A stretch of DNA of 64,000 bases, from the NCBI GenBank assembly GCA_947499955.1, contig CANMQI010000018.1, positions 1 to 64,000 of the forward strand, given 5' to 3'. Source of the stretch: an uncultured Granulosicoccus sp. Its GTDB lineage: Bacteria > Pseudomonadota > Gammaproteobacteria > Granulosicoccales > Granulosicoccaceae. The translations under genes were made by a program, and so were the position numbers. Numbering within the stretch: the stretch's first letter is position 1; the number at the start of each line of letters is the position of its first letter. This document shows positions 8,511 to 16,632 of the stretch, piece after piece. The notes beneath the pieces were generated by a model. That model had not been told where the DNA came from. It did not search any database and worked only from the letters and a program-made list of their open reading frames with translations.

Positions 8511-9640
8511 CACAACAGGAAACTCGCGGCCGCTGGCTCGGCCCTGACGGCTGGTTCAATGGCGTTTGTACGCACGATTCCATCGTGCAAGAACTGCGTG
8601 AAGATGATGACGCAGGCAAGGGGCCGTTGTTCATTCCAGCGCCTCTGGACCTGCATGTTCATGGCGGCGGTGGCGCCGATGTGATGCAGGGTGATGCCGC
8701 GCTGCGTACGGTTCTGGAGACGCATGCGGCACATGGAACAGCGGGTCTGTTGGCAACATCGGTCACGGCGCCTTTCGAGGCCATCGAGGAATTTCTGGCC
8801 AGTGCCGGACGAGTCCGCCGCGAACTTGAAGCGAGCGCATCCTCCGGCAAGGCTGATGGCAAGTCGGGTTCGCATCTGCTGGGTGTGCATCTGGAGGGGC
8901 CATTCATCAGTCCGGGCAAGCTGGGTGCTCAGCCGAATTATCCGGCGCCGCTGGATATGCAAAGGCTGGAGTCCTGGTTCAAGACCGGCCTGGTCCGGGT
9001 CATCACCTACGCTCCCGAGCTGGATGAGAAGCAATTGGTGCCAGGCTTGTGCAAACGCTACAATGTGCGTGCCCAGATAGGTCACACCTTGTGCAGCTGG
9101 GCGACGGCCGCTGCCGCAATGTTGCAGGGTGCCGGGGTGACGCACTTGTATAACGCCATGAGCCCGGTGCTGCACCGTGATGGTGGCGCGGCAGTGGCGG
9201 CACTGGCCTATGCCTCTCACGCCGAGATCATCACGGATGGCATCCATGTGGACAAGGCCGCCTTTGATGCAGCACGACGAGCCATTGATGGCCTGTACAG
9301 CATTACCGATGCCACCGCAGCCGCCGGGATGCCCGATGGTCAGTATCAGCTGGGCTCACTGTCCATCGACAAGGTCGGGCATCGCGTGGTTCTGCCCGAT
9401 GGCACCCTGGCCGGTAGTTGCCTGACACAGCAACGTTCCATGCAGGTGCTGCGTGGCTGGGGGCTGAGCTGGGAGCAGATTGCGCAACTGAGCAGTGTGG
9501 TGCCGGCGCAATGGCTGCAACGTGATGACTACGGCCGGATTGCGCCAGGTGCCCGCGCCTGCTGGCTGGAAATCAACAACGACGAGCCGGAGGCGTTATG
9601 GCTCGATGGAACCCGACAGACACTGGAGACACTGCCATGA
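8507..9640 (+). CDS. nagA: N-acetylglucosamine-6-phosphate deacetylase
   Basis: A 377-residue amidohydrolase that removes acetate from GlcNAc-6-P to give GlcN-6-P, the substrate of NagB. It has the HxH metal motif LDLHVHGGGG (about 45-54), the metal-binding Glu in LEGPFISPGKLGA (about 130-142), His in QIGHTLCSW, the substrate loop LYNAMSPVLHRDGG, and the catalytic Asp in ITDATAAAGM (about 266-275). Length is typical. ATG 8507 overlaps the kinase stop and the nagA stop overlaps murQ, making a tightly coupled three-gene operon. Confidence 0.94.
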   Translation: MTQQETRGRWLGPDGWFNGVCTHDSIVQELREDDDAGKGPLFIPAPLDLHVHGGGGADVMQGDAALRTVLETHAAHGTAGLLATSVTAPFEAIEEFLASAGRVRRELEASASSGKADGKSGSHLLGVHLEGPFISPGKLGAQPNYPAPLDMQRLESWFKTGLVRVITYAPELDEKQLVPGLCKRYNVRAQIGHTLCSWATAAAAMLQGAGVTHLYNAMSPVLHRDGGAAVAALAYASHAEIITDGIHVDKAAFDAARRAIDGLYSITDATAAAGMPDGQYQLGSLSIDKVGHRVVLPDGTLAGSCLTQQRSMQVLRGWGLSWEQIAQLSSVVPAQWLQRDDYGRIAPGARACWLEINNDEPEALWLDGTRQTLETLP

Positions 9641-10536
9641 CACTGATGCCGACCGAAAGTATCGACACCTCGCTCAAGGATCTGGACCTGAAGTCCAACG
9701 GCGAGATTCTGGATGTCCTGCTCGACAGTCAGATGCGCGCGGTTGAGGCGGTGCGGCAAGCCCGGGACTCGCTGGATGCGGCGGTTGCGGCTGCGGCCGA
9801 GCGACTGGCTGCCGGCAAGGGGCGACTGATTCTGGCAGGGGCCGGTGCCTCGGGACGACTGGCCGTGCAGGATGGTGCGGAGATGTGGCCGACCTATGGC
9901 TGGCCGCACGAACGACTGCTGCTGTGCATGGCCGGTGGTTCCGAGGCGCTGCTGTCCAGTATCGAAGGTGTGGAAGATGATGCGGAAGCTGCCAGAGGTG
10001 ATGTGATCGAGGCCACAGTCGGTCCCGATGATGTGGTTATCGCACTGGCCGCCAGCGGGCAATCGCCCTGGACCTGCGCCTGGCTGGAAGCTGCACGTGA
10101 GCGAGGAGCGCTGACCATCGGCATGTCGAATAACCCGGACACGCGTCTGCTGAGAGCGGCCGAGTGCCCTGTCTGGCTGGATAGCGGTACCGAAGTGCTG
10201 GCAGGTTCCACCAGAATGGCGGCGGGTACTGCACAGAAGATTGCCTTGAATCTGTTCAGCACGACCTTGATGATCCGGCTCAACCGTACTTATGGGAACC
10301 TGATGGTCGATATGGCTGCCGTGAATCGCAAGCTGGATCAGCGCCGCATCCGACTGCTGCAAGGGGTATTGCCGGACGTTGATGATGCCTCAGCCGCGGC
10401 GGCCGTTGCGGCGGCGGATGGCTGGGTGAAGCTTGCGGCCTTGATTGCGCTGGGCGACAGTGCCGAACAGGGGCGTCAACGCCTGGATGAACACGGCGGT
10501 TCGCTGCGAGCGGCCATGCAGGCGCTGCGCAGTTGA
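9637..10536 (+). CDS. murQ: N-acetylmuramic acid 6-phosphate etherase
   Basis: A 299-residue SIS-domain lyase that cleaves the D-lactyl ether of MurNAc-6-P to GlcNAc-6-P plus lactate, allowing use of peptidoglycan sugar. Signatures are GAGASGRLAVQDGAE (about 62-76, with the catalytic Glu), IEGVEDD with the second catalytic Glu (about 110), and EVLAGSTRMAAGTAQKIALN. The N-terminus TESIDTSLKDLD corresponds to the family's TE...N..T..LD start. I chose ATG 9637, which overlaps the nagA stop; an in-frame GTG further upstream would only add residues read inside nagA. The gene shows that cell-wall amino sugar, and not only chitin, is a substrate of the cluster. Confidence 0.94.
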   Translation: MTLMPTESIDTSLKDLDLKSNGEILDVLLDSQMRAVEAVRQARDSLDAAVAAAAERLAAGKGRLILAGAGASGRLAVQDGAEMWPTYGWPHERLLLCMAGGSEALLSSIEGVEDDAEAARGDVIEATVGPDDVVIALAASGQSPWTCAWLEAARERGALTIGMSNNPDTRLLRAAECPVWLDSGTEVLAGSTRMAAGTAQKIALNLFSTTLMIRLNRTYGNLMVDMAAVNRKLDQRRIRLLQGVLPDVDDASAAAAVAAADGWVKLAALIALGDSAEQGRQRLDEHGGSLRAAMQALRS

Positions 10537-10628
10537 CTCGGTTCGGCGCGCGCGCCGCCCTCGAGGTGTATATGGCGTCACCCGGTGATGGCATCCCGGA
10601 GTAGCGCCGCAGTCACTATGTTCGCTCA

Positions 10629-10655
10629 GTGAGTCATGTGAGTCATGTGAGTCAG
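10629..10655. repeat. Three 9-bp direct repeats (GTGAGTCAT)
   Basis: GTGAGTCAT occurs three times in direct succession, the last with one change (GTGAGTCAG). The array lies just after the murQ operon, and its last copy contains the stop codon of the minus-strand gene at 10652. Function unknown. Confidence 0.8.
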
Positions 10656-11221
10656 TCCGTCAGGTCTTGCAGGGTTCCCAGCATCGGGCCGAGAACAGGC
10701 TGTACCCGTTCGGCAACTCCCGGGATGGCCGTGACCTTGTCGATCAAGGGTTTCAGGCTTTCCACGCCCTGGCTCACGATGGTGTTGATGGGACCGTTGG
10801 CCGCATCGGGCAGATCTGTGATGACTTTTTCCAAGCCGCTCAGCTTGTCACTGGCCGCTTCGATTCCCGTGACAGCCGTTCTGGCAGACTCAATGTCCGT
10901 GATGCCTGACAGGGCGTCGCTGGTCGAGCCGATTACACTTTCCAGGCGAGTCGTCAGGCTTGCCAGATCAACGCCGGCAGGCATGCTCGCCTGAGCTGCC
11001 TGAATTGCCTCTGCGGACAGGGTGCTGGCATTCTGCACCGTGTCGGCCCCCGTTGTCTGCTCGCTGGCCTGAACTTCAATGGCTGCACTACCCGCTGCCT
11101 GGGTCGCTGTATCCCGAGGGTCGCTGACGGAGTCCGAAACAGCGTCTCCATCATTGCCCAGATACTGCACACCCAGAAACCCCATGACGAGCACAAGGAC
11201 CAGCGGAATCAACCATTTCAT
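10652..11221 (-). CDS. Membrane-anchored protein of unknown function
   Basis: A 189-residue protein with one N-terminal hydrophobic segment (about residues 3-22) directly after MKW. It is either a signal anchor or an uncleaved Sec signal, so the rest would be periplasmic. The remainder is Ala/Ser/Thr/Asp-rich, with a helical middle (about 80-185) containing regularly spaced Leu/Ile/Val: EKVITDLPDAANGPINTIVS. I recognise no family; it could be a coiled or helical-bundle envelope protein. Its ATG overlaps the stop of a 65-residue gene upstream (ATGA), so the two form an operon convergent with murQ. Confidence 0.6.
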   Translation of the reverse strand: MKWLIPLVLVLVMGFLGVQYLGNDGDAVSDSVSDPRDTATQAAGSAAIEVQASEQTTGADTVQNASTLSAEAIQAAQASMPAGVDLASLTTRLESVIGSTSDALSGITDIESARTAVTGIEAASDKLSGLEKVITDLPDAANGPINTIVSQGVESLKPLIDKVTAIPGVAERVQPVLGPMLGTLQDLTD

Positions 11222-11415
11222 GACTCGACTGTCAGCAAGGGGCCGGCACCGACTGGCTTGCTGCTTGCGTTCATCAGCCCGCTGAGCAAGCCGGGTAAAG
11301 CCCCCGAGAGCGCACCGCTCGTCTGACTTCCTTGCGTGCCGGGAATACCGCCCATGCTGCCCGGTAATGGGTCACTGATCTGATCTCTTGTCAGGCCGAC
11401 CAGTTTGAATGACAT
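11218..11415 (-). CDS. Small Gly/Ser/Pro-rich protein, unknown
   Basis: A 65-residue predicted protein rich in Gly, Ser, Leu and Pro, with no signal peptide or charged clusters. Segments such as SGALSGALPGLLSGLMN suggest a flexible or amyloid-like/low-complexity character. It has no recognisable family. Support for being real comes from a 4-nt ATGA overlap with the following 189-residue gene and an AG-rich ribosome binding site (GGGAGAGTTCC just before ATG 11415). It may be translated mainly to couple the downstream gene. Confidence 0.5.
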   Translation of the reverse strand: MSFKLVGLTRDQISDPLPGSMGGIPGTQGSQTSGALSGALPGLLSGLMNASSKPVGAGPLLTVES

Positions 11416-11796
11416 GGAACTCTCCCGAGGTTCTATACGAATGGCAACAGGCGAAGCACCCGATGCTCCAGTCTTGAGGTGTCGTCTGGATGATACCTAC
11501 CGGCTGTTGTCGCAGTGCGCTTCGCGCGGCGCTTGAACGATTGTTTACAAGACTGTCACGAAGGCTTCTATGTGAGGTCCCCCGTGAGGTCTGGGCCCCG
11601 CCGTGGGCCTTGTGGCCATCGATTGACAGGATTTTCGTCAGACCACATGGTAGCAAAGCCCTTCAAGAGTCGACCTGGGTGGTCGATACCCGCTCTAGGT
11701 GTGTGTAACAGGTGTCACAGGCTCAACAAGCATGCGAGCTGGTCGATATTTTCAGGTGTATACGCACGTTAATCGCTCAACCGACAGGCTGACTAG
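11416..11796. other. Intergenic region upstream of the chemosensory cluster
   Basis: A 381-bp non-coding interval between two divergent units. It must contain the promoters of the small-protein pair (minus) and of the DHp-like/receiver pair (plus). I see no RNA gene, no long inverted repeat and no ORF with coding character here. Confidence 0.5.
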
Positions 11797-12180
11797 ATGA
11801 AGATCGACAGTGTTGTGCCCACTGATGACTCGCAGCAGGACAAGCGCGCGGCCGACGATGAATCGAAATCCCTGACGGGCGTGCGTAGCGTGGGTGTACA
11901 GGGTATGTCTTCACATGATCTGCGGGCCTCGCTGGCAATCGTCAATGGTTTCAGCGCCGCGCTGGGCGCCAGTTTTCAGGATTTGAGCGATCAGTACAGG
12001 GAAATTCTGGAATCGGACGATGATGCCTTCATCGCAGAATCTGCTGATCGACTCATGATGCTTGATGCGGATTGTCGGTTCTGCCTGTCGCGGCTTCACA
12101 CATCGATAGACAAGCTCAAGCAGCGTCTGGAGACTGAGCAGGTGATTGCCGGATCAGATGGCCAAGGGGAAATGGATTGA
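11797..12180 (+). CDS. Stand-alone HisKA (DHp)-like protein
   Basis: A 127-residue soluble protein. Residues about 38-55 read MSSHDLRASLAIVNGFSA, matching the H-box of histidine kinase dimerisation domains (S-H-[ED]-L-R-x-x-L-x-x-I-x-G-F). Further helices run to about residue 115. No ATPase (N, G1, F, G2 boxes) follows before the stop. It may act as a phosphotransfer or phosphatase partner, as DHp domains can do alone, or as a scaffold. The stop codon overlaps the start of the receiver gene that follows, which suggests the two proteins work together. The DHp reading rests on the motif alone. Confidence 0.55.
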   Translation: MKIDSVVPTDDSQQDKRAADDESKSLTGVRSVGVQGMSSHDLRASLAIVNGFSAALGASFQDLSDQYREILESDDDAFIAESADRLMMLDADCRFCLSRLHTSIDKLKQRLETEQVIAGSDGQGEMD

Positions 12181-12596
12181 TGAGTGCAGCTCTGGCGACT
12201 TCAGAGGAAGTCATATGCCCTCTCAATGAACTTGTTCTGGTCGATGACGACGCACTGACCGTCGAAATCGTGTCGTGGATTCTGGGCAAGGGTAGCCACA
12301 AGTCACGCCTTTTCACGGAAACCGATGAAGCGCTTGATTACCTGAAGAAGAATACGCCTCGACTGCTGATCGTGGATTACTACATGCCTGAAATGACTGG
12401 GCTGGAATTCATCAGTGATCTGCACGGTAGCTGTGATCTGACGCAGACACAGGTGTTTCTGTGTTCTGCGGTGCGTCCCCCCCACGATTCCGGCGAGTTG
12501 TTCAAGGCGATGAATGTCGATCTGCTGGAAAAGCAGCTCATCTGTGATCGTACGAAATTGACGGAGCTGATGAACCACTATCTGGCAGCACCGTAG
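12180..12596 (+). CDS. CheY-like single-domain response regulator
   Basis: A 138-residue receiver with the acidic pair in LVLVDDDA (about 20-27), phospho-acceptor Asp in IVDYYMPEMTG (about residue 65), Ser in FLCSAV and the conserved Lys in LLEKQ. There is no output domain, so it probably acts by protein contact. The start is ATG 12180, overlapping the TGA of the DHp-like gene; a TTG one codon earlier is possible but less likely. It sits directly before cheA, but 224 bp separate them, so it may be co-transcribed only with the DHp-like gene. Confidence 0.83.
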   Translation: MSAALATSEEVICPLNELVLVDDDALTVEIVSWILGKGSHKSRLFTETDEALDYLKKNTPRLLIVDYYMPEMTGLEFISDLHGSCDLTQTQVFLCSAVRPPHDSGELFKAMNVDLLEKQLICDRTKLTELMNHYLAAP

Positions 12597-12820
12597 TAGC
12601 TCGATGCTGTTGGATGGATGTTTGCCAGGTACCGAGGGTTCCACACTGGCCTGTCCGGCTGAACCGGAATTGCCGAGTAATCCGGGATGCCGGTTCAGGT
12701 GATGCCGGCCAGCTAACGTCAATGAAGTGGCTAACGGTTCAGTCACGTGCGCTTGAGTCGATAGCTGTCTAGTTGCAGCAGTTCCCGGCTCCAAGAGCAA
12801 AGTATTCGAGAACACGTACC

Positions 12821-15589
12821 ATGCCTGATGTCCTTCTAGATTTTCTGTCCAAGAGCAATGATGGTCTGAACCAGCTGGATTCCGAACTCGCCTCCTTGCT
12901 GGACAGTCCGCATGACAGTCAGGCGTTGATCCACATCATGACCATGTTGCACTCCCTCAAGGCCGATGCGGGTCTGATGGAGTTCTCTGGTATGGAGACT
13001 CTGGCACATGCCGGTGAATCGGTGTTGCATGGCTTGCTGGCGCGGATCGAGGCGGTCAATGACGACACCATCAATTTGCTGATCGAGTTGGCAGATACCT
13101 TGCGTGGACTGACCGAGCGTATTGCTGCCAGTGGTGCCGAGGATATCAATGTCAGCGAGCTGCTGGAAAGGCTGCGCAGCAAGGCAGAAATTCTGATGGA
13201 GGCGGCCACCGATCCCGAGACGACTGCAGTAGCTCCCTCCGGTGCCGCCGAATCAGCAGCCATCATCGAGGAGGAACTTCCGGAAGATCCTGTCGTCATG
13301 GAGCTGGACGATGAGATGAAGGAGGTGCTCAAGGATTTTCTGCAGGAAAGCTACGAGAACCTGGACCGCGTTGACAGCGAGCTGATAGAGCTGGAGGAAC
13401 AGCCTGACAACCGCGAATTGTTGTCGTCGATCTTCCGTTCCATGCATACCATCAAGGGAACTTGTGGGTTCTTCGGCTTCGACAGGCTGGAGAAAGTCAC
13501 GCATATCGGTGAAAACCTGCTGGTGAAACTGCGTGACGGCGAATACAGCATGACCGAAGAGATCGCCACCGGTCTGCTTGCCATGGTGGATGCGGTACGT
13601 GCGATGTTGTCCGAGATATCGGACCATGGGCATGATGGAAGAAAGCTCTATTCCCGACTGATCGATCAATTGACCGAATTGAAGGATCACGGCGAAATCA
13701 AGGGCGGCTCCACCTTGCATACTGCACCACCAGCCGTTGCCAAACCGCTACCGGTGGAGACAGCGGTTCTCGATGTACCCACGGGCTCGGATGATTCCGC
13801 GAACGATGCCAGCGCAGCTGAGGCCGCAACGACGCCATCGGTCGCTGACAAGGCGCCGGAATCCTCAGGCAGCAAGCCGGCTGCCGTTCGAGAGGAGAAG
13901 TCCTCGGCCGGTATTGTCGAGGCGTCGATACGCGTGGATGTGCCGGTTCTGGACTCCTTGATGAATCTGGTCGGTGAGCTGGTGCTGGCTCGCAATCAGA
14001 TTGTCGAATACGTCGGAGCTCATGAAAATACCCAGGTCGTGGCTGCGGCGCAGCGACTCAATCTGATTACCAGTGAGTTGCAGGAAGGGGTCATGCAGAC
14101 TCGCATGCAGCCCATTCACAGTGTCTGGGCCAAATTGCCAAGGGTGGTACGTGACCTGTCACGCGCCTGCGGCAAGCAGATTCGGGTGGAGATGGAGGGT
14201 AAATCGACAGAGCTGGACAAGAGCCTGATCGAAGCCATGAAGGATCCCATTACACATCTTGTCCGCAACTCTGTCGATCATGGCATCGAATCTCCCGAGC
14301 AACGTCTGGCTGCCGGAAAGCCTGCCGAAGGTACCTTGCTGCTGCGTGCCTTTCACGAAGGCGGGCAAGTGCATATCGAGATTTCCGATGACGGTGGTGG
14401 TATCCACCCCGAGCGTATCAAGCAGAAGGCCATCGAGAATGGTGTGGTCACCGTCGAGCAGGCTTCACGCATGTCGGATCAGGAAATCTGCAAGATGATT
14501 TTCCTGCCGGGTTTGTCCACGGCGGAGGCTGTCACCAATATCTCGGGTCGTGGTGTCGGCATGGATGTGGTGAAAACCAACATCGAGAAGATCAGTGGCG
14601 CGATCGACCTTGATACCGAAGTAGGCCGCGGTACCGTGTTCAAGATTCGTGTGCCATTGACCCTGGCCATCGTCCCCGCATTGATCGTGTCTACCGGAGG
14701 GCAGCGTTTCGCGATTCCGCAGGTCAATCTGATCGAGCTCATCCGTATCGATGAAGAGGATCAGTCCCACGCCATCGAATTCATACACGGTTGTCCAGTG
14801 CATCGACTGCGCGGGCAATTGCTGCCAATCGTGTACCTGAACAAGGAGCTCATGCTGGATACGCCTCAAGAGGGCGCTCTGAATATCGTGGTGTTGCAGG
14901 CTGAGAAATGTCGCTTCGGTCTGGTGGTGGATCAGATAAATGATACTCAGGAAATCGTGGTGAAGCCGTTGACCGAAGCGCTCAAGAGTATCCCGGTGTT
15001 TGCCGGTGCCACCATCATGGGTGATGGGCGCGTGGCTCTGATACTCGATACCCTGGGAATCGGACAGCGTGCCCGGGTCATGAGTGACAGTCCCGATCGG
15101 ACGGTGAGTCTGAGTGTCAGTAGCGTTGCGGAGAAAGTGGGCAAGAGTGAGACCCTGCTGCTGGTGAGTACTGCCAGTGATGGTCGTCTTGCCATCCCGC
15201 TGAATCGTGTGGCCCGTCTCGAACAATTCGAACTGGAGCGTACCGAGAGAGCCGGCACTACCGTGGTCGTGCAGTACCGCGGACAGATACTGCCGTTGGT
15301 GCAGTTGTCGGACTTTCTGCATGAGCGCCGTGCTTCTCATGACGAGCAGGACGCCGATGCCAGCCTGATACAGGTTGTGGTGTTTGGCGAGGAAGGGAGC
15401 CAGGTGGGTTTGATCGTGAAGGAGATCATAGACGTGGTGGATGAAGTACTGCATACCCGCGGCAAGTCGAGTCGTGATGGTGTGCTGGGTACCGCGGCTA
15501 TCGACGGGCAGGTTACCGAATTACTGGATGTATCAGCCTTCATCAGTACCACATCCGGCCTGATCAGCGACCTGGAAGAGGCAGCATGA
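12821..15589 (+). CDS. cheA: Chemotaxis histidine kinase CheA, two HPt and two CheW-like domains
   Basis: A 922-residue kinase that phosphorylates CheY and CheB in response to receptors. Domains in order: HPt-like 1 (about 1-115, His44 in MLHSLKADAG); canonical HPt P1 (about 165-270, His209 in SMHTIKGTCGFFGF); an Ala/Ser/Pro-rich linker; P3 dimerisation (SLMNLVGELVLARNQ); P4 ATPase with N-box HLVRNSVDHGIE (Asn483) and G boxes DDGGGIHP and SGRGVGMDVV; a P5 CheW-like domain; and a second CheW-like domain (about 780-915). E. coli CheA is about 650 residues with one HPt and one CheW-like domain, so both ends are expanded. I start at ATG 12821 rather than an in-frame TTG 48 nt upstream. cheW overlaps the stop (ATGA). 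Confidence 0.93.
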   Translation: MPDVLLDFLSKSNDGLNQLDSELASLLDSPHDSQALIHIMTMLHSLKADAGLMEFSGMETLAHAGESVLHGLLARIEAVNDDTINLLIELADTLRGLTERIAASGAEDINVSELLERLRSKAEILMEAATDPETTAVAPSGAAESAAIIEEELPEDPVVMELDDEMKEVLKDFLQESYENLDRVDSELIELEEQPDNRELLSSIFRSMHTIKGTCGFFGFDRLEKVTHIGENLLVKLRDGEYSMTEEIATGLLAMVDAVRAMLSEISDHGHDGRKLYSRLIDQLTELKDHGEIKGGSTLHTAPPAVAKPLPVETAVLDVPTGSDDSANDASAAEAATTPSVADKAPESSGSKPAAVREEKSSAGIVEASIRVDVPVLDSLMNLVGELVLARNQIVEYVGAHENTQVVAAAQRLNLITSELQEGVMQTRMQPIHSVWAKLPRVVRDLSRACGKQIRVEMEGKSTELDKSLIEAMKDPITHLVRNSVDHGIESPEQRLAAGKPAEGTLLLRAFHEGGQVHIEISDDGGGIHPERIKQKAIENGVVTVEQASRMSDQEICKMIFLPGLSTAEAVTNISGRGVGMDVVKTNIEKISGAIDLDTEVGRGTVFKIRVPLTLAIVPALIVSTGGQRFAIPQVNLIELIRIDEEDQSHAIEFIHGCPVHRLRGQLLPIVYLNKELMLDTPQEGALNIVVLQAEKCRFGLVVDQINDTQEIVVKPLTEALKSIPVFAGATIMGDGRVALILDTLGIGQRARVMSDSPDRTVSLSVSSVAEKVGKSETLLLVSTASDGRLAIPLNRVARLEQFELERTERAGTTVVVQYRGQILPLVQLSDFLHERRASHDEQDADASLIQVVVFGEEGSQVGLIVKEIIDVVDEVLHTRGKSSRDGVLGTAAIDGQVTELLDVSAFISTTSGLISDLEEAA

Positions 15590-16047
15590 GCACATCGAAG
15601 CCACAGACCTATTGCACCTTCTATCTGGATCGGTACTACTTCGGAATCGAAGTCGAGCTGGTTCAGGAGATCATCCGCTTCCAGGAAATCACGCCGGTCG
15701 CGCTGGCACCCCATGTGGTCAAGGGACTGATCAATCTGCGAGGTCAGATCGTGACAGCCGTTGATCTGCGCAGCCTGCTGGAATTGCCGGGGAGGCAGCC
15801 GGAGGATGTGCCGATGAATATCGTGGTCAAGACTCCGCTGGGGGCGTTCAGTCTGCTGGTTGATCGGATCGGGGATGTACTGGAGTTGTCCGATGACAGT
15901 TTTGAGGCGCCGCCGGACAATCTCGACGGAATGGCTCGGGAGCTTATTCAACGCGCCTACAAGCTGGACGGTTCCCTGCTATTGACCATGGCTATCGAAA
16001 AGGTTGTCAGCGCGGATGTCTTGAACCGACAGAAGGCAGCGGCCTGA
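15586..16047 (+). CDS. cheW: Chemotaxis coupling protein CheW
   Basis: A 153-residue adaptor that links CheA to receptors. The single CheW domain begins TYCTFYLDRYYFGIEVELVQ and contains KGLINLRGQIVTAVDLR (about 44-60), the family's most conserved segment. The ATG overlaps the cheA stop by 4 nt, so expression is coupled. There is no receptor gene in the cluster, so partners must be encoded elsewhere. Confidence 0.93.
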   Translation: MSTSKPQTYCTFYLDRYYFGIEVELVQEIIRFQEITPVALAPHVVKGLINLRGQIVTAVDLRSLLELPGRQPEDVPMNIVVKTPLGAFSLLVDRIGDVLELSDDSFEAPPDNLDGMARELIQRAYKLDGSLLLTMAIEKVVSADVLNRQKAAA

Positions 16048-16237
16048 ATTGCCAGGTCGGGGTAAACAGCACTCTGTGAGGGTTATGCCTGCAATGGATA
16101 GTGTGTGCTGCCTCATTGCAGGTCGAATGATTCATGAATACCCGGGCAGGGAGTCCGGTCAACTTTCTGGCCAAGCTGCCGTTAGCTTATGGACGTCCAC
16201 TGATCTCTAACGAGACGACACTGAATTCTCAAGGTAT

Positions 16238-16630
16238 ATGGTCATGTCACAGTCTTCTGTTCACGCACTGATTATCGATGACTCACGGGCCATGCGAGCA
16301 ATACTCAAGCGAGTGTTGCATGGTGTGGGTTTTCGTACCTCGGAGGCTGCCAACGGACTCGAAGGTCTGGAGTGCCTCAAGCAGCACAGTGACATCTCCA
16401 TCGCGTTGGTTGACTGGAACATGCCGCAGATGAACGGCTATGAATTCGTCAGGGCGGTCAGATCGGATCCTGCCAACAGAGACCTGTGGCTGATGATGGT
16501 AACCACCGAGACCGAGATGTCACGAGTGGTCAAGGCCATGGCTGCGGGCGCCAATGAATATGTGATGAAGCCGTTTACCGAGGATGTCATCATAGACAAG
16601 CTTCGATTGCTGGGTCTGGTTGCCGCCTGA
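16238..16630 (+). CDS. cheY: Chemotaxis response regulator CheY
   Basis: A 130-residue single receiver domain. It has the acidic pair in ALIIDDSRAMR, phospho-Asp in VDWNMPQMNGYEF, Thr in MMVTTE and Lys in YVMKPFTED. All are canonical for CheY, which binds the flagellar switch or an alternative output when phosphorylated. ATG 16238 and ATG 16244 are both possible; AAGG lies closer to the first. About 190 bp precede it, so a promoter of its own is plausible. cheB follows after 2 nt. Confidence 0.88.
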   Translation: MVMSQSSVHALIIDDSRAMRAILKRVLHGVGFRTSEAANGLEGLECLKQHSDISIALVDWNMPQMNGYEFVRAVRSDPANRDLWLMMVTTETEMSRVVKAMAAGANEYVMKPFTEDVIIDKLRLLGLVAA

Positions 16631-16632
16631 TC

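Noticed and set aside
14465..15454. Minus-strand open frame of 329 codons inside cheA
   Set aside because: It is the exact antisense of the ATPase and CheW domains, with His/Gln-rich composition and no start signal.
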